A program made the translations under genes and the position numbers. 10,260 bases of DNA, from contig JAGHUY010000337.1 of the NCBI GenBank assembly GCA_018064545.1, positions 1 to 10,260 of the forward strand, given 5' to 3'. The notes under the pieces are model-generated. The model saw only the letters and a program-made list of their open reading frames with translations, had not been told where the DNA came from and made no database searches. This DNA comes from Candidatus Apopatosoma intestinale (GTDB lineage: Bacteria > Bacillota > Clostridia > Oscillospirales > CAG-272). Shown in pieces: positions 5,748-10,260 of this stretch. The stretch's first letter is position 1, and the number at the start of each line of letters is the position of its first letter.

Positions 5748-6830
5748 ATGGCAAAATCGAAAAACAAATCGGCAAATTCGTTTTTTGTGCTTGCGCTTAC
5801 GGCATTGTTTTTTCTGACGACAACAGCGGAAAGCAGTGAAAATCAAAACCGCCTCACCTCCTATGACAGCATTCCCGTTCTGGCGGCGGGAGAGCAGGTG
5901 ATCGCGGGCGGGATCCCGTTCGGTGTGCGGCTCCACACGGACGGGGTGCTGGTTCTGAACGTATGCGACGTTTGGAACGGAAAAGAAAACAAACGTCCGG
6001 CCTCGGACGCCGGGGTTCGCCGCGGCGATCTTGTCACGACGGTCAACGGTGAAAAAATACGCGACGCGTCCCATTTCTGCGATCTGTGCGGAAAATCGGG
6101 CGGTGCGGGACTGAAACTCGGCATTCTCCGGGACGGGAAACCGAAGACGGTGATTGTCCGGCCGGAGCCGAATCCGGACGGGGACTATAAACTGGGTATG
6201 TGGGTCAAGGACAGCGCGGCCGGTATCGGGACCGTCACGTTCATCGATCCCGAAACCGGGGTGTTCGGGGGACTGGGACACGGCATCACGGAAGCCTCGA
6301 CGGGAGAACTGCTCCCACTGGCCTACGGAACCTCGGAAAACGTCGCTCTGACCGGCATCCATGCGGGCAGAGCCGGTGTGCCGGGCGAACTGCAAGGCCG
6401 CTTTACGGGAGAAAAAAGCGGAAAACTGTTAAAAAATACCGAGACGGGCGTTTACGGACTGTTTTCCGAAATTCCCTCTTCCGTTTCGGGAGAGCGGTTT
6501 CCGATCGGAAAAGCCGAGGACGTCCACGAGGGAAAAGCCGTCATGATCACCTCGGTAGCCGATGGAAAACGCGAATGTTATGAGATCTTGATCTCGGAAC
6601 TCTGCACGTCGGCAAAGCAGAAAAACTTTACCGTGACGGTGACGGATGAACGTCTGCTCGCGGAGACGGGCGGGATCGTTCAGGGCATGAGCGGCAGTCC
6701 GATCATTCAGGACGGCAAACTCATCGGCGCGGTCACACACGTGCTCATCGGCGACCCGCGGAGCGGCTACGGGATTTTCATCGGCAATATGCTTGCCGAA
6801 CTGGAATCCTTTGACAGCGCCGCCGCATAG
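5748..6830 (+). CDS. spoIVB: SpoIVB serine peptidase (S55 family, PDZ domain)
   Basis: In Bacillus SpoIVB is made in the forespore, crosses the inner membrane and cleaves SpoIVFA, releasing the SpoIVFB protease that processes pro-sigma-K. The 360-residue product has one N-terminal hydrophobic segment (about 10-27), a PDZ domain (about 45-140, with DAGVRRGDLVTTVNGEKI) and the S55 peptidase domain. The expected triad is His178 in GGLGHGI, Asp300 in TVTDERLL and Ser315 in VQGMSGSPI; the Asp-Ser spacing of 15 equals that recalled for Asp363/Ser378 of B. subtilis. VTHVLIGDPRSGYGIFIGNML follows as usual. The start at 5748 is chosen for AGGAAGCGG just upstream; the earlier in-frame ATG at 5646 would add unrelated residues. 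It is slightly shorter than the Bacillus protein. The stop codon TAG is also the first three bases of a dispersed inverted-repeat sequence. spoIIE follows, not spo0A, the common neighbour. Confidence 0.95.
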   Translation: MAKSKNKSANSFFVLALTALFFLTTTAESSENQNRLTSYDSIPVLAAGEQVIAGGIPFGVRLHTDGVLVLNVCDVWNGKENKRPASDAGVRRGDLVTTVNGEKIRDASHFCDLCGKSGGAGLKLGILRDGKPKTVIVRPEPNPDGDYKLGMWVKDSAAGIGTVTFIDPETGVFGGLGHGITEASTGELLPLAYGTSENVALTGIHAGRAGVPGELQGRFTGEKSGKLLKNTETGVYGLFSEIPSSVSGERFPIGKAEDVHEGKAVMITSVADGKRECYEILISELCTSAKQKNFTVTVTDERLLAETGGIVQGMSGSPIIQDGKLIGAVTHVLIGDPRSGYGIFIGNMLAELESFDSAAA

Positions 6831-6883
6831 CCTGACAGGACTCATCCGCCTGCAAAACCCGGTTCGGATTGGTTTCGTCGGGC
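6828..6883 (+). repeat. Stem-loop abutting the spoIVB stop, related to the 9847-10122 element ends
   Basis: TAGCCTGACAGGA (6828-6840), including the spoIVB stop codon, is identical to the ends of the element at 9847-10122. It also shares ATCCG three bases further on. Positions 6830-6848 pair with 6865-6883 as 13 Watson-Crick and 4 G-U pairs with 2 mismatches, around a 16-base loop. The right arm resembles a degenerate right end of the same element (14 of 20 matches). No T-run follows, so it is not a standard terminator; a 3' mRNA stabiliser or an element remnant is more likely. Confidence 0.65.
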
Positions 6884-6937
6884 GATAATCGAACGCAAAA
6901 ACCTTCAAAAACCCCCATAAGCCATAAGCTCTCACCA

Positions 6938-7008
6938 CGGTACGTGCCGACACGGGAAAATGGACGGAAAGAATGCAAAAACCGCCCTCCCGTTCTCGAC
7001 ACGTACCG
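6938..7008 (+). promoter_or_regulatory. Long inverted repeat upstream of spoIIE
   Basis: CGGTACGTG (6938-6946) and CACGTACCG (7000-7008) are perfect 9-base arms. Inside them ACGGGA (6952-6957) pairs with TCCCGT (6988-6993). CGACACG occurs in direct orientation in both halves (6948-6954 and 6997-7003). CTCGACA (6995-7001) differs by one base from TTCGACA, the complement of the Spo0A box, so Spo0A control of spoIIE as in Bacillus is possible. The rest of the 6884-7092 gap shows no gene. Confidence 0.5.
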
Positions 7009-7033
7009 CGTTTTCGTTGTGATACAGTATCTC

Positions 7034-7060
7034 TTGAAAACCGCTTTTTGCTTGTATCAT
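7034..7060 (+). promoter_or_regulatory. Candidate spoIIE promoter (weak)
   Basis: TTGAAA (7034-7039) and TATCAT (7055-7060) are 15 bases apart, shorter than ideal. In Bacillus the spoIIE promoter is also a non-canonical sigma-A promoter needing Spo0A, so an odd spacing is not disqualifying. The start would be near 7067, with AAAGGAAG before the ATG at 7093. Confidence 0.35.
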
Positions 7061-7092
7061 TTTGTCCTCGCGGGCGGGAAAGGAAGAAAAAC

Positions 7093-9510
7093 ATGACGAA
7101 AGAAAAAATGGGTTCCACAGTGTCTTCGATGACGGTGCCGACAGGAAAGACGGGAAAGGCGGTACAGCGCTTCATGCTTTTCCTGGAAGCCGCCGCCTAC
7201 ATAGCGGCCGGTTTCTTCTTCTGCACGGCCGAATTGCCTTTTGGGGCAAGGGTTTTGGGCGTTTCCCTCGTGTGCGCCGTCTCACGCGGGGCGCCGTTCG
7301 TTCTTCTCGGGGTCCTCGGCCGGTCGATCACGGAGTACGTGTTTGTGCAGGACTTGTCTCTTTTGATCTTTGCCTTTGCCGCCCTACTCGCCTGTGCCGC
7401 CAGAGTCATTTTCAGCATGGCGTTCTGGCATCCCCGCGATTTCGGCGGATTCGTGATGCGGGACGGATTGGCGGGACGGATTCTCCTCTCCTCCTTCGTG
7501 ACGGCCACGGCCTCCGCCGTGCTCCTGTTTCTCGGGGAATATTCGTTCTCTCTGCTGCTCGACGGCATTTTTGCCACCGTCTGCGCCGCTATGTTCACGT
7601 TTCTTTTCAGTCTGGTTTTTGAAAAGAATTACAAATATACGACGTTTTTTGACACGGGCATGGCCGCGTTTCTGTTTGCGGCGGTGCTGTCTCTTTCGGG
7701 CATTGAGGTGCTCGGCATTACCGTCGAACTCTGCGCGGCGTTTGCGGCGACTTTGTACATCGGGTATTTCGGGCAGGCGGCGCGCGGGTGCGCGACCGGA
7801 CTGCTGATCGGGATCGCCTGCGGCGGGCCGTATATCCCGCTTTTCGCCGTGGCGGGACTGGCGGCCGGCGTTTTCTATCGGATCGGGGTGCTTGCCGGGT
7901 CGCTTCTCTCCGTCGGCGTCTTCGTCTGCGGGTCCATGCTGACCGAGACGGGGATCGCCTATGAGACGTATTTGCCCGAAATCCTGATCGGTGCGGCACT
8001 GGTCACGATCCCCGCCCTGATCGGCGGACTGCCCGATCTGTGTCTGTACGGAAGAGATACGCCGGACGGCATGACGGTAAGCGACATCATCGTGCGCAGG
8101 CGCGAGGAGGAAAACCGGAAGCGGATGGAGGGCCTTTCGCAGACGATGTGTTCGGTTTCCGACGTTCTCCGGGAACTTTCGGACAAGTTCCGCACGCCGG
8201 ATCGCGGATCGGTGGAAAAAATGTGCCGCGACATCTGGCGGAGCCACTGTGCCGAGTGCGGGGGCGGGTGCTCCCCGTTGGAACTCTGCCGGGGAGACGG
8301 ATCGTTTTTGGAAAAATTCACGGCGCGTCTCATGCGGGACGGAAAACTCTCCGCCGATCAGATCGAGGACTTGGTGGGAACCGAATGCGGCCATCTGAAC
8401 GCCATTCTCGGCGACGTGAACGCCTGTGCCGCCAAGATGATCGGGGAGGCGATCGCGCGGGATAAAACGCAGATCTTCGCCTATGATTATGACGCCACGG
8501 CGCAGATTTTGGCGGATGCGGTCGCGTATGCCGACGGGAATTACCGGCCGGATCGTGTGCTGACGGAACGGCTGAAACGCGCGTTTTTGGCCTCCGGAAT
8601 CGCTGCGGAAAATCTGGTCGTTTGCGGAGATCGCAAAAAAGTGATCGTCGCCTGCGGCGGGGAACTGACCCGCGCCGTCCTCGGGGTGGAGGACGTCCGC
8701 AGACTGTGCGAAAAAGTATGCGGCGTTTCGCTGGCTCCGCCGGAATTTCTGATGGAGGGAGACCGTGTCGCCATGATGCTCGAATCCTCCTGCCGGTTCC
8801 GTGTGGAGCACGCCGGGAAACAGGCCGTCAAACCCGGGGAGGAGTACTGCGGAGACGCGATTTCGGTCGTGCAGAATAAGGACGGCTATTTCTACTGCTT
8901 TATCTGCGACGGCATGGGAAGCGGCAGGGACGCCGCGCTGACGGCCCGGATCTGCCGCGTCTTTCTGGAAAAGATGCTCGCCTGCGGCAACAAAAAGTCC
9001 ACGGCGCTCGAAATGCTGAACACCATCATCCGCTGTAAAAGCACCGAATGTTTTGCCACGGTCGATCTGCTGGAAATCGATCTGATGCTCGGAACGGCTT
9101 CCTTTATTAAAAGCGGGGCGACGCCGTCCTATGTGATCCGGGACGGGAAACTGTTCAAGATCGCCAGTTCCACGGCTCCGATCGGCATTTTGCCGCAGAT
9201 GCAGGCCGAGGTGACGGAATTCGATCTTCTGGAAAACGACATCATCGTGCTCTCCTCCGACGGGATCGCCTATGACGACGAGCTGTTCCGGGCCGATGAC
9301 ACGGCGTGGTTTGCCGAAATGCTGGAAACCGAATGCGGAGACGATCTGCCCGCGATGGCGCAGAAGATCGTCTCCATGGCCTCCCGGCAGAACACCCGAT
9401 CCGACGACATGACGGTGGAACTGATCCGGGTGCGGAAAGCGCAGGTCGATGCCGCCGTCGTGCCCCTGCCGGAATACACCCCCGAATCCGTCGCCGAACC
9501 CGTCCTGTGA
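7093..9510 (+). CDS. spoIIE: Stage II sporulation protein E (membrane PP2C phosphatase)
   Basis: SpoIIE dephosphorylates SpoIIAA and so turns on sigma-F in the forespore; it also works with FtsZ at the polar septum. The 805-residue product has a polytopic membrane region (about 20-310, many hydrophobic helices), a central regulatory domain (about 320-575), and a C-terminal PP2C-type phosphatase domain. Phosphatase metal ligands and motifs visible are Asp588 (EYCGDAIS), Asp606 (FICDGMGSG), Asp723 (VLSSDGIAYDD) and Asp771-Asp772 (NTRSDDMTVELI). A Cys cluster (about 378-401, CRDIWRSHC, CAECGGGC, then LC) opens the regulatory part. About 25 residues follow the catalytic core. The ATG at 7093 is chosen because AAAGGAAG sits at good distance. 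An upstream in-frame ATG at 6973 would add 40 unrelated, Arg-rich residues. Length is close to the 827 residues of B. subtilis. Its usual flanking genes are absent; it sits downstream of spoIVB after a 262-base gap. Confidence 0.96.
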   Translation: MTKEKMGSTVSSMTVPTGKTGKAVQRFMLFLEAAAYIAAGFFFCTAELPFGARVLGVSLVCAVSRGAPFVLLGVLGRSITEYVFVQDLSLLIFAFAALLACAARVIFSMAFWHPRDFGGFVMRDGLAGRILLSSFVTATASAVLLFLGEYSFSLLLDGIFATVCAAMFTFLFSLVFEKNYKYTTFFDTGMAAFLFAAVLSLSGIEVLGITVELCAAFAATLYIGYFGQAARGCATGLLIGIACGGPYIPLFAVAGLAAGVFYRIGVLAGSLLSVGVFVCGSMLTETGIAYETYLPEILIGAALVTIPALIGGLPDLCLYGRDTPDGMTVSDIIVRRREEENRKRMEGLSQTMCSVSDVLRELSDKFRTPDRGSVEKMCRDIWRSHCAECGGGCSPLELCRGDGSFLEKFTARLMRDGKLSADQIEDLVGTECGHLNAILGDVNACAAKMIGEAIARDKTQIFAYDYDATAQILADAVAYADGNYRPDRVLTERLKRAFLASGIAAENLVVCGDRKKVIVACGGELTRAVLGVEDVRRLCEKVCGVSLAPPEFLMEGDRVAMMLESSCRFRVEHAGKQAVKPGEEYCGDAISVVQNKDGYFYCFICDGMGSGRDAALTARICRVFLEKMLACGNKKSTALEMLNTIIRCKSTECFATVDLLEIDLMLGTASFIKSGATPSYVIRDGKLFKIASSTAPIGILPQMQAEVTEFDLLENDIIVLSSDGIAYDDELFRADDTAWFAEMLETECGDDLPAMAQKIVSMASRQNTRSDDMTVELIRVRKAQVDAAVVPLPEYTPESVAEPVL

Positions 9511-9659
9511 TCCCCCGACAAAACCGGAGGTTTTCGGAGAAAAACAGAGAATAACGGAGCAAATCGGTGATTTTCAACAATTAACCCCCGCTTTTTCATG
9601 GCTCTTCATAGTTAATTCCGATTAAATCCGATTTTTTCCGAAAATTTTTGAAAAAAATA
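9511..9659. other. AT-rich spacer after spoIIE
   Basis: No gene is seen. Positions 9514-9536 can form a bulged hairpin (CCG, AAAACC pairing with GGTTTTCGG) just past the spoIIE stop, but no T-run follows, so it is a poor terminator. ATCCGATT-like words recur around 9615-9645. Confidence 0.4.
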
Positions 9660-9688
9660 TTGCATTTTGAAAACGTATCTGTTATAAT
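9660..9688 (+). promoter_or_regulatory. Orphan sigma-A promoter
   Basis: TTGCAT (9660-9665) and a perfect TATAAT (9683-9688) are separated by 17 bases. The start would be near 9695. No protein gene with a ribosome site follows within 400 bases; an intrinsic terminator follows after about 100 bases. Confidence 0.8.
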
Positions 9689-9694
9689 GCACGT

Positions 9695-9797
9695 ATGAAT
9701 AAAAGGGGCGGCAGATTACGCCCCCGGCGTTCGGTATTTTTTAATATTGTTCACGGCACTTTTTTTGCACGGAAAGTTTTCTTTTCGTGCATTTTTT
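9695..9797 (+). ncRNA. Candidate small RNA or leader RNA of about 100 nt
   Basis: The segment is bounded by a strong promoter (TATAAT ending at 9688) and an intrinsic terminator (9766-9797). It can form GGGGCG/CGCCCC around an 8-base loop (about 9705-9724), a weak AT-rich hairpin near 9733-9750, and the terminator stem. A 34-codon frame beginning with ATG exactly at the predicted start and ending in the terminator T-run has no ribosome site and is very basic, so I treat it as chance. It matches no RNA family I recognise: 6S, SRP, tmRNA and RNase P do not fit. It could be a trans-acting RNA or the attenuated leader of the downstream transporter operon. Confidence 0.55.
9766..9797 (+). terminator. 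Intrinsic terminator of the orphan transcript
   Basis: An 11-bp stem (9766-9776 with 9781-9791, one G-U pair; TGCACGGAAAG and CTTTTCGTGCA) closes a TTTT loop and is followed by six T (9792-9797). Confidence 0.85.
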
Positions 9798-9846
9798 GAA
9801 GCTTGATGCGAAAACCGTCGTTTTTTCGGGTTGGCATCCGTGTGCG

Positions 9847-10122
9847 TAGCCTGACAGGAGTCATCCGAACCCGGTTACCGGGGGCGGATTCTCCGCCATG
9901 CTGTGTTAAAATACTCGTGAATACACAAAGTATTCACTGTGTTTTTGCCTTGCCTACCGAAGAATCCGCTCCCCGGAAACTCTGCGACCCGAAAAGGATG
10001 AATTTGCGAGAAGATTTTCGAGTTTGAGAGCGCAGGCGGGCTGTCGCCCGGGGGGAGCGAAAAGCGGAAAGATTCCGCAAAGGCGCCTTTTCGGGCGGGG
10101 TCGGATTATTCCTGTCAGGCTA
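9847..10122. mobile_element. MITE-like element with terminal inverted repeats
   Basis: The ends are inverted copies: TAGCCTGACAGGA at 9847-9859 and its exact complement at 10110-10122. The match extends to about 26 bases with four mismatches (ATCCGA then CCC shared). Each end begins with TA, as expected for a TA target of Tc1/mariner or IS630-type transposition. No transposase is encoded. The interior is highly structured: CCCGGT/ACCGGG (9870-9882), GGCGGA/TCCGCC (9883-9897), a hairpin repeat (9905-9967), GCGGAA/TTCCGC near 10065-10079 and AAAGGCGCCTTT near 10079-10090. It lies between the orphan terminator and the ABC transporter gene. TGTGCG and CGCACA outside the ends (9841-9846, 10142-10147) form a further inverted pair. 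An RNA-acting palindromic repeat is an alternative reading. Confidence 0.65.
9905..9967 (+). repeat. Dispersed hairpin repeat, copy 2 (inside the MITE-like element)
   Basis: Second copy of the segment at 2116-2177. Its inner stem is perfect: GTGAATAC (9917-9924) and GTATTCAC (9930-9937) around the loop ACAAA, the same loop as in copy 1. The outer stem is weaker here (GTTAAAA with TTTTGCC). The arms differ between copies, and one T-A pair here is a G-C pair in copy 1. Confidence 0.75.
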
Positions 10123-10178
10123 AGCGAGCAGGGCTGGTGGGCGCACAAAAAATTTTTTAAAAAAAGTGAGTGGGGAAA

Positions 10179-10260
10179 ATGGACAAGGAAAAAGTTATCA
10201 TTCGGTTGACAAACGTTTCCAAAAGCTTCGACGACGAACAGGTCTTAAAAAATATTGACC
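10179..10260 (+). CDS. potA: ABC transporter ATP-binding subunit, first 27 codons (PotA-like)
   Basis: The window ends after 27 codons. The visible sequence MDKEKVIIRLTNVSKSFDDE followed by QVLKNID is the standard N-terminus of an ABC ATPase (beta strands before the Walker A motif). It most resembles PotA, the ATPase of the spermidine/putrescine importer; other import ATPases of that subfamily are possible. Walker motifs are beyond the edge. The ATG at 10179 has only a weak ribosome site (GTGAG and GGGG at 10166-10175) and follows an A-T-A run (about 10147-10165) that is likely curved DNA. Expression could come from the promoter at 9660-9688 by read-through of the terminator, or from a promoter in the MITE-like element. 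Confidence 0.7.
   Translation, partial: MDKEKVIIRLTNVSKSFDDEQVLKNID

Noticed and set aside
6973..7092. Upstream start giving SpoIIE 40 more residues
   Set aside because: The added residues are Arg-rich, unlike SpoIIE N-termini, and overlap an inverted repeat; the ATG at 7093 has a good ribosome site.
6429..7175. 248-codon open frame on the minus strand across the spoIVB-spoIIE gap
   Set aside because: It overlaps the conserved C-terminus of spoIVB and the start of spoIIE and has no ribosome site or recognisable domain.
7384..8811. 475-codon open frame on the minus strand
   Set aside because: It lies antisense inside spoIIE, with an Arg/His/Gln-rich product resembling no family.
9695..9799. 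34-codon leaderless frame starting exactly at the predicted transcription start
   Set aside because: There is no ribosome site, the composition is basic and odd, and the frame runs through the terminator stem and ends in its T-run.
10024..10209. 61-codon frame inside the repeat element running into the ABC gene
   Set aside because: It spans hairpins of the MITE-like element, overlaps the ABC ATPase start in another frame and has no ribosome site.

Overview
The window looks like a chromosomal segment of an endospore-forming member of the Clostridia, probably an Oscillospirales-type gut Firmicute. The reasons are adjacent spoIVB and spoIIE genes, strong Shine-Dalgarno sequences of the GGAGG type, canonical sigma-A promoters with 17-bp spacers, and moderately GC-rich genes separated by AT-rich gaps. 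The taxonomic guess is inference. No rRNA, tRNA, CRISPR array, prophage or full insertion sequence was seen.

Left part (1-5605), all on the minus strand. An XRE-type regulator runs off the left edge and seems to carry a one-base frameshift near 83-87. It has a textbook promoter and a 23-bp palindrome just upstream. Next is pfkA (ATP-dependent 6-phosphofructokinase), followed on its 3' side by three stem-loops, the last a clear intrinsic terminator. Then comes a tightly packed five-gene unit read from about 5570 down to 2269: a small SLOG/DUF2493 protein, an AraC-type regulator, a corrinoid (B12-binding methyltransferase) protein, an endonuclease/exonuclease/phosphatase-family hydrolase and a DUF6062 protein. 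It is driven by one good promoter (5577-5605). The AraC protein matches the C-terminal part of the PocR-AraC regulators often found with corrinoid methyltransferases, but the PocR sensor domain is absent. No methyltransferase partner is in the window.

Right part (5606-10260), plus strand. spoIVB (forespore protease that triggers sigma-K processing in Bacillus) is followed by spoIIE (PP2C phosphatase that activates sigma-F). Between them are two sizeable inverted repeats, the first starting inside the spoIVB stop codon. After spoIIE lies a 668-base stretch without a convincing protein gene. It holds an orphan sigma-A promoter and an intrinsic terminator that together define a transcript of about 100 nt, then a structured MITE-like element of about 276 bp with terminal inverted repeats, then the first 27 codons of a PotA-like ABC ATPase.

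The most interesting layer is the non-coding one. The terminal-repeat sequence TAGCCTGACAGGA occurs three times: at both ends of the 9847-10122 element and at the spoIVB stop codon. A separate hairpin repeat occurs inside that element and again upstream of pfkA. These look like members of dispersed, RNA-structured repeat families.
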